A stretch of DNA of 64,000 nucleotides from Isoetes taiwanensis (Eukaryota; Streptophyta; Lycopodiopsida; Isoetales; Isoetaceae): positions 684,001 to 748,000 of the forward strand of contig JAJEKV010000016.1 in NCBI GenBank assembly GCA_021234155.1, given 5' to 3'. Positions within the stretch are counted from its first letter, which is position 1, and every line of letters starts with the position of its first letter. This document shows positions 33,833 through 45,709 of the stretch, in pieces. A model generated the notes under the pieces. It had not been told where the DNA came from. It saw only the letters and a program-made list of their open reading frames with translations, and did not search any database. The translations under genes and the position numbers were made by a program.

Positions 33833-34310
33833 GAGAATAGAATAGAATAGAATAGTTTTTTTATCGTCCACTGAGACCAATCGGCCTATGGGACCCAGAA
33901 GGAGCGCAGCAAACTTATTACTGTCCGGGTTAAAAAACCCCCGCCCCGAAGGGTTTTCGAGGGAAAAACCGTGGCAGTAATAAGAATGCTGTCAAACTGT
34001 ACAAGTATACATCATCATGAAATAAATGTGTATGTACATGTCAAGTGCGTGCCCGAGGACATAGCTGATCTCGCATGTCCATGACCTCCTGAAGGTATGA
34101 TCCTAGCATCCGTACGGATGCCGTGCTCAATGTCACATGTAGCGGCCGGCGGGCGACGACCAACTTCGGCAAAGATAAGCGTCCGGATTTGATCATATCT
34201 TTGGGCAACTTTGAAGAGTATGAGATTCATCCTCAATGACTCCCATTTGGCAGCATTGACAGAGCCTGTCCTGACGTGGCTCACCAATCCATCTGCCTGT
34301 CTCAATTCGA
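33833..34310 (-). mobile_element. LINE 3' end with zinc-finger tail and pentanucleotide tail, inside Helitron A
   Basis: On the minus strand a decayed frame reads RWIGEPRQDRLCQCCQ-G-IEDE-HTLQSC. This resembles the cysteine-rich C-terminal tail of some LINE reverse transcriptases (CxxC...ED..H.L..C). It is followed by a 3' UTR and ends in about four TATTC/TTCTA repeats (33837-33858 on plus as GAATA). A second copy of the coding part is at 55540-55830, and a copy of the 3' UTR plus repeat tail is at 43133-43286. A LINE ending in a short tandem repeat instead of poly(A) fits all three. Confidence 0.6.
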
Positions 34311-35834
34311 AGATGAAGAGAGAGCATCAAGTGAAGTTAGGAACATGAGAAATGAATCGGCTCATTGTGTTAGAATTGATATTTTTACATTGTGTTTTCC
34401 AGCAACCATCCTGCAAACTTTATGTTGTCTAGCTCTCCATTTTCTGATTAGACATATTGCAACAAAGGTATCCAGTTTTTCTACTTCCTGCTTTAACTTT
34501 GACTCTTCATGGAACTTCTGTGCTTTAATGCTGGGATATGGAACTACCAGCATATTAACAGCAACTCTTATTGTACATAATATGGCTACTCTTCAACAGT
34601 CTTGAACTCTTATTTCACGTTTAAGGCAAATTGGCAGCCAATGATAACATGTACATCTCGAACAAGAATTGTCACATTTGTGTCTTTGTAAAAGCCACAT
34701 ATAAGAGTACGTTAAAAACGAGCACGAACACACAGGGTTCAATATTAAATGTCTGCTCAGAAAAAATGACATGTATAGGATGCATCATGTTGTAGGCGTG
34801 GATGCGCTTATGCTGCACTCATGAATATTATGGATTACAGAATTCCATAAGCTTATAAGATGGAGCTGCAGAAATGAAGCTTGATGTATTGAGAGATGGA
34901 AAAAGCAAATTAAGAAAGATGGCAAAATTCAGTATTGAGATATGGAGCTCGCAAAAAGCAAATTGAGGAAGATCTCAAAATTCTTGGACAACAATCATTT
35001 TATCAATTAGTTGAGTTGCAAGAATACATACAATGTATACAATTTGGAGAAACTCACTCTCCCTCTCTCCCTCCACATTTAATAATGGAATTATGAATCT
35101 CATTGGAAATGATCTGGTTGACCAATATTATTATGTTCCAAACCATTGTTATATCTTCTTGCAATCCCTCATTATAATAACCATGATTAATAAATCTTTT
35201 TTTTTTTCAACTCTTAGTTTACAACATGTGATATCTTTTGCTCTTTCACAAATCACAACTCTTGCAATTCTTCATATACAACATGTAGTATCTCTTGCTC
35301 TTTACGATAGACATTGAGCTCATTTTATGAATATCCATAAATGACATATTCGATAATGCCGGGTACGCACAAGAGCATCCAACAAAGTACAAAATCAGGC
35401 CCCTGGTGATGTGCGCCATGTCGAGATGCATATTTAGAATTCTATCATGAATTAAAGTACAATGATGAACCAAGATAAAATTTTGTGTTTTACATTTATG
35501 TACATATTTTTTGTTGATGTACTTTAACTACTTCTGAAAGGGCGACATTTTGAGCATAAGTTTTGGATTTGTCTTTTCAAATTTTTGTCTTTACAGGTAG
35601 ATTTAACTGCTCCCCACATTCCTTCTAAAGCATTGTTTTTTTTATTGAAATCTATAAACGCAAAGTTAATACATTGATGATACTGTCATTAGACAATTTT
35701 AATAATAAAAATAATTACAAAAGTAAATAATGTCCATTCTTGCCAATATCAACATGCGATGTTGTCGAAATTGCACATATGGATATTAAAGGCTGAGTAA
35801 AAACACATGCCGTTTTACTCATATCGAGACGTTA
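34311..35834. other. 3' part of Helitron A, no gene seen
   Basis: AT-rich sequence with no credible ORF. The last roughly 300 bp (from about 35530) match the 3' end of Helitron B (from about 39425). Confidence 0.5.
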
Positions 35835-35851
35835 GCCCGGCAACGCCGGGC
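35835..35851 (+). repeat. Helitron 3'-terminal hairpin (element A)
   Basis: GCCCGGC, loop AAC and GCCGGGC form a perfect 7-bp stem nine bases before CTAG. Confidence 0.9.
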
Positions 35852-35864
35852 ACCCGTTTACTAG

Positions 35865-38800
35865 TCTACTTACTTAAAAAGTTTTTGGGCTTTCTCTTTC
35901 ATGCCGGTGTGTCTTTCCGGGTGTGACTTTTGGAAGAAAAAAACAGGTTTTCCGGCCAAATGCTTTCTTTCCGACTATCTTCCCCTTGCGTTACGATCCC
36001 GCTATCTTCCCCTTGCGTTTCGATCATATGATTTTTTGAAACACCGGAGCATTTAACTTCTTGGGGGCGGTGGATCTCGATTCGATGATGGCCGACTGGG
36101 TTCAACTCAAAGCGCCTCCTTACTTAGAGTTTGTGCACGAAAAAAAGTGGGCTTTGTGGTGGAGCTCAGAAGTTCGCTTCAGGTTTTTAATCCTTTTTTT
36201 ATCCCTTTTTCCTTCTCTGTTTCACGCCTTGGTTGCATTCAATTTTTTGTCTCATGTCTTATGTCTTGGCTGCTGCAGATTAACCTGTGCTCGAAAAAAC
36301 TTTGCTTGGACAATGATGCCAAGAAATCGTGTTTGGCAAAACACCTGTGGAGCAAACGGCGGATTAACCAGAGCCAAAATGGTTATGGCGCCAGATCTGT
36401 TGGTCATCCTTGCGAGGATGAGCTTCAACCTAAAAGCCTCCATTGTCTTTCTTTATTAGGTTCCGCCCCAGCCTTAGGATCTATTCTTCAAGATTCGTAG
36501 CTTCAAGAGGAGGAGCTCGAGGTTATCAGCAGGACAACTCTCTTTCATTTCTTTCTTTAATGATTTTTTATATTCTTAATCCAGAGAAGCTCTGTGTAGT
36601 AAGCGAGTTTGGCAGAGTACGAAAAATGTCCAGGTAAATTTTTTCTTTAGATGCATTCTCTGTTTAGTTTTAGAGGTCATCATTTATCCAGAGAAGTATG
36701 TTTTGGGCAAGGTTTTCTAAAAAGTGCAGTTTTCCCTTCTACCTCCGGTTTCTGCCTCTGACGCTGCCTTTTGTTTTTCAGCAAGCAATCTGGAGATGGC
36801 AGGGGAAATCTGGTGATGGCAGAGGGCACAGGGCAAGGTGAATGTCTCTGTTCTAGCTTCTATCCTCTGCCCGATTCATCCAAGGTTTTCTAAAGTGCGG
36901 TTTTTCCTCCTTCCTCCGGTTTCTGCCTCCAACGCTGCCATCTGTTTTTTGAGCAAGAAATCTGGCGAAAATGCAGAAAAATTATTTTCGGTTCTCTTTT
37001 TTATCTCCCTTCAATAAGCGGTGGGTAACCTTTAGCCGATCTTGTGGCTAATTAACAGAGAGATACAACGGGGATTCTCCTCCGGCTTCCGTCATTAAGG
37101 CGCTACTCCTCCGGCTTTCATCATTAAGGCGCTATGGTTTAAATCTTAAGGAAATCTCAGCGTTTTTGGAGCTGTTTTGAATCGCCACAAGTATCAGATA
37201 TGTTCTTTTCCAATGCCATGGCTGGAGTAGATAGCATACTAACACTCTAGGTCCTTTGCATTTTTTCTGTTTTTGCATATCTCTTGCATTTTCAGAAGTT
37301 TGTTATTGAGCTTAGGATGCCAGCAATCGGGTCATTCCTTTGAAGCAGAGCAGTTGAAGGAGGTGAGCATATTAATCTTAGGCTCTTGGATTTTTTCCCG
37401 GGTTTTGCTTTTGTTTGCTTGATTGCAGAAAATGAAAGTTTGTATACAATCCCACATGCTATAGCCATGAAGATGGCTCATATTTTTCTCGTGGGAAGGG
37501 GAAATAAGGGGAAATAACAGTGGAGGAGATCAAGGAAGAGGTAAGGTTAAGAAGGGCCTTCTGGCGAAGAATCTCATGGCCGAGCGGCGGAGAAGAAGGT
37601 ATACGCTTCTGTTGTTATCAAGTTGAGATCTTAAATTTAGAAAGGATTTTTCATATTGTAGGATTTGTGTTGGGTTTTTCAGCTGCATGAATGTTATATC
37701 CTTCTGGCAGGATTTTTGATGATTTGGGGATGGGTTTTTGTGGATGGACAGAGCTTCTATTCGTGGTGATGCTACCTGAAGGAGCTACTGCAAAGGATTC
37801 CTGATCTTCATAATGATCAGGAATGCTTCTGCTTCTCTGCCCAGTAGCGCTCCTGCAGTACCTAATGTTGTGCCTGTTTAACAGGCGAGAGTACTCCTGT
37901 TCCTGAGCCTCCAACGGCATTATTTTGTCAGCTTTTTGCTATTTCTAAACTTATGCATTTAGTCTTCATATGAGCAATAGAAATCTGTATTTTAGCTTCA
38001 CCTTGCGTGGTACTGTTGGATTTTCCAGTTTTGAGCTGCTTGCTTCATCATGAAGATGAACGTTGATTTCTTTGTTTCCTTATAAGCAAATGCATGAATG
38101 CATATATTTGGTTATGCTTTAGACAGAGATGTATTCAAAGTCCATAGGGACATGCTTTGGCGAGAGAGGATGGAGATTAAAAGTTTTTCTTCTAGCAAGA
38201 GAGAGGATGGAGATTTTGTTACTGGCTTTTTTCCTGAAGGGGAATGAATATACTGTGTTGGGGAAGACATGGTTTTTGCAATAACAGGTTAGAAAATGCC
38301 ACATTATATGTCGGCAGCATTTTTGATATTTCTTTCCTTATGCAGAAACATAGACTACTTTAGTAATCAAATAGGGAAGCTTGATTAGGAGCATCTACTA
38401 CTTTAGTAATCAAACAGGAAAGCCACAATGAGGTGCCCTGGATAGCTACGGTCTACTTAATAAAAAATAGATCATGTTGATAGTATGCTTTATATATCAA
38501 AAAGATAGTTATAACTTGAAGTTGGTGTTCCAGCTTTTAGAAATGGTAGGTGAATATGTGCTGTTTCAGAAAATGCTGCTTGGCATTTCGTAAGTAATTC
38601 TGCAAATTTTAATTTTAACGTGTAAGGCTTGCAAATGTTCTCTTTATTAAGCATGTTTGTGACAGACAACCAAGATTGATTACTGTGAGTTTGTTAATCT
38701 CATTTTAAACATTGTAGAATTGTTGTGAGGTCATTGTGGCAGTTATTAGTGTTCTCACAGCTCTTGCAAGTTCTTTGTTAGGGGTACTTTTGCAGGAACA

Positions 38801-39702
38801 ATGACATTAGATAGGTGTTATTTGCGTTCAGCTCCACAAAGGTTACAGAAAGAAACAAGATCCCTTCTTGATGGTGTATTTGTTAGTCGGTGATGTGTAA
38901 ATCGTTGCAGTATTCTGTTGTGAATTTCATTGTTTATACATAATGTTGTAAGCCTTGAAAAAGCGACATTAACATTGTCTTGATCTTATGAGTTGTTTGA
39001 GCCATTAGATGCATGGATATTCCATGGGATATGCCAAGGCATGATCCTGTCCCCTCAATGAAGCGCTTGACGGGGCAAATGCTTATATGGCTCTACTCTT
39101 TAGGGTCAAGAAAGCCTTAAGAATGCAACAAATACACTGTTGACTTATGACTTACGATATACAAATACGCCTTCCATGTACAATCGTGACTTCTTCCTGA
39201 AGTCTTGCAGCCCCCACCAATGGTTTCTATAGTGATATGGGCTCATATGAAGACAACCTTCCATTTATATGTGGCAACATTGGGCATATGTTATGGAAAT
39301 CTTTAAAAACTTCAGTATTTTATGACAACCACAACCATTTTGGATTTAACATAGACCTCCACTTATTGTCTTGGACACACAAACCCTGACTTATACATGG
39401 CAATGCCAGGCATATATTTACTTTAGTGACATTTTGAGCACAAGTTTTGGATTTATCTTTTTAAATTGTTCTTTAGACGTAGATTTAACTGCCCTGACAT
39501 TCATTATAAAGCATTGTTTTCTCTAATGAAATTCATAAACGCAAAGTTAATACATTGATGATATTGTCATTAGACAATTTCAATAATAAAAATATTTACG
39601 AAAACAAATAATATATATTCTCGCCAATATCGAAGTTGCGCGTATGGATGTTAAAGTCAGAGAAAAACACATGCCCGGCAACGCCGGGCACACGTTTACT
39701 AG
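35865..39702 (+). mobile_element. Helitron B (3.8 kb), downstream member of a tandem pair
   Basis: It starts TCTACTTACTTAAAAAGTTTT directly after the CTAG of Helitron A. It ends CTAG at 39699-39702, followed by T. Termini and hairpin match Helitron A. The body (36000-39400) is unique-looking plant DNA with weak frames only, such as 36061-36459. It also holds a short duplicated segment (AAGGTTTTCTAA-AGTGC and TCCGGTTTCTGCCTC near 36710-36760 and 36880-36930). It could contain captured gene fragments, since GT/AG-like junctions are frequent, but I cannot name any. No Rep/helicase is present. Confidence 0.88.
39673..39689 (+). repeat. Helitron 3'-terminal hairpin (element B)
   Basis: GCCCGGC, loop AAC and GCCGGGC form a perfect 7-bp stem nine bases before the CTAG end. 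Confidence 0.9.
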
Positions 39703-40087
39703 TGGATTCTTATGGTGAGAAACCAAAGTGGGAAACTTTTCTGCTTGTTAGCACAAGGATCTAGAAGCCTTGGAATTTGCTTAATAACTGCCTCAAAATC
39801 TAAAAATGCATGGTAATTTTTTGCAAGCTTCATTCGGAATGAGCCATAAAACAATATCCAATAGCGCAATCCTGTATTAATCAGCTAGTAGGATGTGAAA
39901 GCCTACCAAACCTGGCCGAAAAATTGCTGTTTTAGCATAGATAACTTAACCAAACATATCCATATCATACACTATCAAAAAGATCTTGGAGAGAGCTTTT
40001 CAACGCAATAAATATCATCTCAAACAGAGCTCTGGATCAAAAGTTATGATAAGAAATGTGTTTCCGACAGGGAAACTGCACTACATG

Positions 40088-40336
40088 CGCCCTTCAAGCC
40101 CTTCATGTGCCCATTATGCACCACACACAAAAAGAGGGCTCTTCATGTGCCCATTATGCACCACACACAAAAAGAGGGCTTTTGTTGTGAGCCATTGGTT
40201 GTTGACCATTGAAAAAAAAAAGGCTAAAATCAATGGCCCTTCATGTGCCCATTATGCACCGCACGCACAAAAAAGGGGCTTTTGTTATGAGCCATTGGTT
40301 GTTGACCATTGAAAAAAAAAGGGCTAAAATCAATGG
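40088..40336. repeat. Short tandem repeat cluster (CCCATTATGCACC units)
   Basis: CTTCATGTGCCCATTATGCACC followed by a CAC-ACAAAAAGAGGGCT-like part occurs three times. A longer unit containing GAGCCATTGGTTGTTGACCATTG and an A-run occurs twice. A related piece lies at about 20960-21040. The cluster is directly downstream (minus sense) of the transposase-like N-terminal half. The segment between 39703 and 40088 holds an ATCAAAAGTTATG motif also found in the MITE at 16846-17400, and no gene. Confidence 0.8.
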
Positions 40337-40337
40337 C

Positions 40338-41820
40338 TCAGAAATTCTTCCAGTCAATCTTCATTCTTTTGCTCTTTTCCTTCGGACATTTTGGAAATGA
40401 TTTGAGACCACAATCATCACATTCCATTCTCAGACATTTAGACTTATGCCAATCTGTTGTGTCATCTTTTGGGCAGAGCATAACTCTCTGCATGTCACTC
40501 ACACTATTGAAAGTGTGAGGGTGTGCTTCACATCTTGGGCCTGGACCACAAATGACACACTTACTAGTACATGTTCTACCATGAATGCTAAGATCTCGTC
40601 TCATCTTGTTAAGTGCTTGTCTCACAAACTCCATTCTCATGTGATGGATGTAGCAACACGTCTCCCTATCTTTGAGTCTTCTGACAAATTTAGGCTTCAA
40701 GGTTTCAAACAACCACAAACCTATCTTCATGTCAGGGAAAAGATGCTTGAAACTTTTATAGAACATTACCTGGATATTGGAAAACAATTAAAGATGATAG
40801 AAATCCAAATATTAATGCCAAGAAGTGAATTGCATGCAGGTTATAAGGCTTCGATACTTTCTTCCCATTCAAATGTCTCCTCAATTTAATGACTTGCCTT
40901 TTATTTGGAGAGACGCATGCTTCCGATATCCAAAAGTCATAAACCTTTTCTCGATCTTCATCGGATAGCCTATCTGATCTAGACTTCTTATTGAACATGG
41001 ATCAAGTTCCTCCAATCTCAGCTAATCTCCTTTTGTCTACAGCAGCACATACAACCCTTCTTTTCAAGTTTAGAGCCCTTGCGACAGCAGCACGATTGGT
41101 GCATCCAATGACAGCCATCATCAAGGTGGAGGACCTTGCTTGATTGATATCTTGAGTCCTGTATCGTTTCTTAACAACAAGAGTTTCTTTCACATTGTTA
41201 ACAACATGCTTGTAAACATTTAATTCTTTGTTTCCTATGATACCATATTCAGGAAGCTGTTCTACTGCTCTTGCAAATACTTATTTTTTATCCTCAAAAT
41301 GCAAATTAAAGCATACCTTCTTGGTAAAATCAATAATTTCCTTGGCCAACTGGTGGTGATTCTTTCTTTTCCCGTATCTGCTCCCAAGACCAATTTCTCA
41401 GACTCTCTCTTCCTCTTCCTTTGCAGTCTCCTTTTTAGCTGATAGAATTCTTCTACATGCAGTATTTGGAGATACACAATTGCATAGCTTTTTGCAATCA
41501 TCTAAGCATGTTGTAGGGGCTTCAGGAACTGGAGATGAAGGTACCACAGTAGCAGGTGCATATGCATATGGATCCACAATTGCATGGATTTCTTATAGAT
41601 TTGATGCCTCACGCTGCACAACACACTTTGGAATGAATTCATCCAGAGCAATACCAAGAGCAGCAGCAAGGCCTTCTGGATCTTGGCCATCAAATTGAGC
41701 TGCAAATTCAACAGCATATCTTTCAACCAAATCCATTGAATTCCATTCAAAATGTTTTTGCTAAACCAAGGAATCTCCATCTAATTTTTCAAATTCTCTT
41801 GGAACTGCTTCAGCCTGCCA
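40338..41820 (-). pseudogene. Transposase-like gene, N-terminal half (exons with frame breaks)
   Basis: On the minus strand several pieces run in order. The first is an N-terminal FDGQDPEGLAAALGIALDEF-like segment with a stop (about 41700-41600). Next comes a basic segment, then KRYRTQDINQARSSTLMMAV with RAAVARAL (41193-41002). DREKVYDFWISEACVSPNKR (about 40950) follows, then FETLKPKFVRRLKDRETCC and a cysteine/histidine-rich part (CVICGPGPRC, WHKSKCL-ECDDCG, FPKCP) ending near 40338. The Cys/His clusters could bind zinc and DNA. I join it with 27160-28550 because both halves are on the same strand, in N-to-C order, and together resemble one uncharacterised protein type. The Helitrons lie between them. 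Frame changes and stops show that it is dead. Confidence 0.55.
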
Positions 41821-42049
41821 ATTTGGAGTGGGAGAACTAGCTCCTACAACCGGATCGCTGACATGGCCAACGAATTTTCCAATTCGGATGGGCAAGCCAA
41901 ATCATCTCGCGCCGTTCTTCACCGTTCTTCAACCCATCAAAAATTGTTCTTGACGGGCAAAAAGCGAAATGGCCCTCACCTAAAGCACCCCCTAAGCACT
42001 TACTGTCGCTGACATAAAAAATGACCCCCAACTATATGCTTTCACCCAT

Positions 42050-42640
42050 TTCAAAATCATAGGCGCCTCCAATCATAAATGACTATAAGCGAAATGAGAG
42101 GTGCCCAGGGGCTCCAACATACAATTTGGGTTGTAGGATCGACGAATCCGATGACTGTGGTAGTCCAGGGTGCACCTTGTTTAGAATATGTAGCAAAATA
42201 ACTAGGGGTTCCAGGGAGATTTGATATGGATGTAAAAATAACAATTCCTAAAACCGTAGACCATAAATCCCTAAAACAATCGAAATATTATTAAAAAAAA
42301 ACATAGATTCAAGATATAAAATAATCGCATTAGCTCACTGCGTATATTTAAAGTAGTCTTAGTTAGGACATTGAATTATTTTAGTAGGGGTTCGAGCTTC
42401 CATATTTTATATTGTAAAATCTTGGGCAAAGTCGTATAGAGGTTCGATATTCCCTCAAAACCTTAGACAAAATCGTATTTCATATTTCAAAATCATAGGC
42501 GCCTTTAATCATAAATGATTATAAGCAAAACGAGAGGTGCCCAGGGATTCCAACATGCGATTTGGATCGTAGGATCGACGAATCCAATGACTGTAGTCTT
42601 GGGTGCACCTCGTTTCAAAGTTGATTCATTCATTCTAGTC
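42050..42640 (+). repeat. tRNA-like tandem repeat, about 1.5 units
   Basis: It starts mid-unit with ATTTCAAAATCATAGGCGCC and continues through one full unit, including the tRNA-like block (about 42330-42410), into a second. It has the same orientation as the array at 22559-24340, which stops mid-unit at about 24335. The two arrays may once have been one. Confidence 0.85.
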
Positions 42641-43132
42641 TCGAATAGTGTTGTTGTTTTCTTAATACTAAAGATTGAGATACAAAAACTATTCTCTTAA
42701 TCCTACATATGTTGCCATACACTAAAGGAGGCCTTTGGATCCTCCCATCATTTGTGCTTAGATTAATAGATTTATAGAATTCCTTGCACTAAATGCTTCA
42801 TTTGTAGAATTCCAGTCTTATCATTAACAGTTTGAATGTCCAATGCTTGTGATGACATAGGTGTTAATTTTTTTTTGAAGAGAACCAAATAAGATGATGC
42901 ATACGGGGTATATGCAGATTTTGATCCAAGGTATTTGTAAGCGAATAAAGATACACAATATTCGGAATGGGTGGTGGTTCTTGTTGTTGGAAGAATGAAA
43001 ATGCCATGATATTCTTTACCTTGCATAAATGCAAATGCTATTATTTTCCTTAGCATGGACTCCAGGTAAGTTTCTAGTGGAAGATGTTTACTTACAACCT
43101 GCAAAAATTGCACTCGACGAACGTTTTAGTAG

Positions 43133-43286
43133 ACATTGGATTTTACTATTATAGAGTTCTTTTCCCTTGAAAACCTTTCGAGGCAGGGGTTTTTTAATCC
43201 TAGTAGTAATGATTGTACTGGCCCATTGTATGGGTTCCATGACCTATTGGTCTCCGTAGACATTAAAAGAACTATTCTATTCTATT
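43133..43286 (+). mobile_element. 5'-truncated LINE tail ending in ATTCT repeats
   Basis: The segment matches the reverse complement of 33837-33985 (shared GGGTTTTTTAA, GACC-ATTGGTCTCCGT-type and CTATTCTATTCTATT). Only the 3' UTR and the pentanucleotide tail remain. Confidence 0.6.
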
Positions 43287-43610
43287 TTCTTCTTTTGGAT
43301 CTTTGATTATAGTGTTCAAGGTGTAAATAGAGAGGTAACTGTACACTTGAGAAAGTAGTGTGAACTCCAACGCATTATATCTTTCGACAACTTCTTAATG
43401 TCTCACCACCACATAGCCAACACCCAATGATGTCAAATCACAATAGTGATAAATGGAAGGAAATGCATTATATCTCTCTACAACTTCTTGATGTCTTGCC
43501 ACTACATACCCAACACCCAATCCAAAACACCTTACAAATTTGAGTTTCAAAGCACACAATTAGAACTAAATATCCAGCGTATTTAATTACTTTAAAATCG
43601 AGTAAGCCCA

Positions 43611-43739
43611 TTGCGGTGGTGGTCTAGTGGTAAGGCCTTGGGTTGGGGTTATCTCCATCAGGGTTCAAACCCACTGACTACCATTGGGTGTGGAGACATG
43701 GGCGGGTGCAAGTCCCACCAACCATGCCTTTAAAAAAAA
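43611..43739 (+). mobile_element. tRNA-derived SINE
   Basis: GCGGTGGTGGTCTAGTGGTAAGG gives a good A box, and GGGTTCAAACCC at 43661-43672 gives a good B box 40 bases on. A unique body of about 60 bases follows, then TTTAAAAAAAAC. Head, body and A-rich tail are the SINE layout. The anticodon and acceptor parts do not fold like a working tRNA. No clear flanking duplication is seen. Confidence 0.7.
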
Positions 43740-45690
43740 CTAGCAAAAAGGCACGCCAGAGGCTGTAGAAAATAAAGGCGGAGGGAAAATTTGTATTGAA
43801 ATTTATTGTCCATGGTTTATGATAGAAAATGGGCCTAAGAAAGAAATGACTCGGTAATAGTTTTTGCCTGAAGAATAGGTCAATTCAATTTCGATAATAA
43901 CTGTTGTTTGACGAATATTATGTATGTTTATTTGAGATCTAGATTTGCTTTTTGATACTATGATACTTAAAAGAATATATTGAATGTCTTGCCTATGTAT
44001 TATTTTAAAAGAATATACCTATGTATATTAAAAAATTATCATAGAAGAGTGCCTATATGGTAGAACTAGGAATCTACGAGAGCATATGTTGAGACTCTAG
44101 GCATTATCTGATGAGAGGGTTGAACCCTCAGATGTGTGACGATGATTCGTCGGAAGCCACGCAGGAATGACATAAGTGGCATCGGGTGAATAACATGGTT
44201 GGACTGGTTGAACGCTTGCATGGGTGACATGGTTTGATAAGGAATGACGTAAGTGTCGTGGGGTTGATAGAAGATGCCATGCAGGCCGTGATAGATAGAC
44301 ATATAGATAGGTAGGTAGGTAGGAAAGCGCAACACGTGTTAGTGAAGGACATGATTGGACATAAAATTATTGTTTCGTGCATCATACGAATGGAATTTAT
44401 TAGCAATATATGTGGACATATATACTCAGAAGTGTAGTGTGGATTTGTTGAATACCACTGTATTTATACATAACCTCATATTGTAAATCTATTGCATTGT
44501 AGTTACCTAATTTATGATGCACAAGAGAACAAAAATCAAATGTGACTTTAGAGAACATGATTAGTGATGCCCCTTTATGATTAGGTTTATGATTAGGTTT
44601 CCTTGCAAAATGTTTGACTTTGTATTTTCATGCACAGACAATGACAACTATAGAGATAGATTAGAAATTGAATGACGTTAATAGACTATGTGTAGGTATT
44701 ACAATGTCATTTAAAACATCCATTTCCGGATCCGGAGAAAGACCAACACCAGCATACTGTACGTGTGATGAGGTTGCATTTATGGGCTTTGCTTGCAGCA
44801 TTGCACGATGGCCCATCCAAACTATAACATTGACGTGTATCTCCCGTAAGTGATATACTAACAGGGTCAGTCATCAACCCCTATTGCAACTGCATGATAA
44901 GGCAAGATAGATTCCCGGACCTTTGCAAACCTCAAATTTTCACTACTAAATATGCAAGTACCGGTGCCTATACCAGGAAACATGTATCTGCAAAGCCAAT
45001 TCTAGCAATTTCACAACCAAGAACTCCAGCCATTTGCAGGCACACTTTACTGCTGCGCAAACAGCATGCCAGATATCTGTAGATGACTGCGAAGCAAACA
45101 AGCCTGTTGTCAGGAGAAACAAGTTTTGTACATAAATTAAATCAACACTAAAATTTAGCACTACTTAACAGGTTTACTACCTCCATGAAATCACCGCCCT
45201 TCCATATCTGAAGAGGGCTGCTTGAGATGCCGATAAGAGCCCCATCTTCACAAAAAATACCTTAAAAAAAGTTTGCTGGGGAGAAACAAAAAGAGATGCC
45301 TTCAATGGATAATGGCACAGAAGAGGAAATATAGTAAGATCCTCAGAATCACTTTCTTCTTAGTAGCACTTGTATTTAGTGCATGGTAGATAAGCATGGA
45401 TTTGGTTTTTTACAAGCAACCTATGTTCAAAAAGTTGCACATTGCATTCAATGACAAATGAATTATCTCAGTTAGAAAATTGGACAAACAAGATATGTTA
45501 TCTTCAGTAGCTCAAAGCCTTGAAAGAAAGGCAGGTGGTAAGTTGAATGATGTCACCTTCATAGATCAAAATAACTTTAAAATTTGCAGCAGAAACTGAA
45601 ACTATAGTGACTGCAGCTTGAATTAGGATGCTAAAAGACACTAGTAGACTTATGGCTGCCTTCCAATCAGACAAAGTATTTATATATAAT
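43740..45690. other. Intergenic sequence with a small microsatellite
   Basis: No gene is supported here. A GATA/GGTA-type repeat (TAGATAGACATATAGATAGGTAGGTAGG) lies at 44290-44325. Confidence 0.5.
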
Positions 45691-45709
45691 GTATAGGGTT
45701 TTACACACT

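Larger units (their letters stand above)
29866..35864 (+). mobile_element. Helitron A (6.0 kb), upstream member of a tandem pair
   Basis: It begins TCTACTTACTTAAAATGTTTT at 29866, preceded by A. It ends CTAG at 35861-35864 after a 7-bp hairpin (35835-35851). The next base starts Helitron B. The first roughly 75 bp match the start of Helitron B, including CTTTCATGCCGGTGTG and TTTCCGGGTGTGACTTTTGG. About 300 bp at the 3' end also match. No Rep/helicase gene is present. Its cargo includes two inverted units of the tRNA-like repeat (30190-31080) and a LINE 3' end (33833-34310). Between 31080 and 33830 the sequence is unique-looking, with scattered short frames but no gene I can support. Confidence 0.88.

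Noticed and set aside
36061-36637. Captured gene in Helitron B
   Set aside because: Several overlapping frames, none with a domain. Splice-like motifs alone are too common to support a gene.
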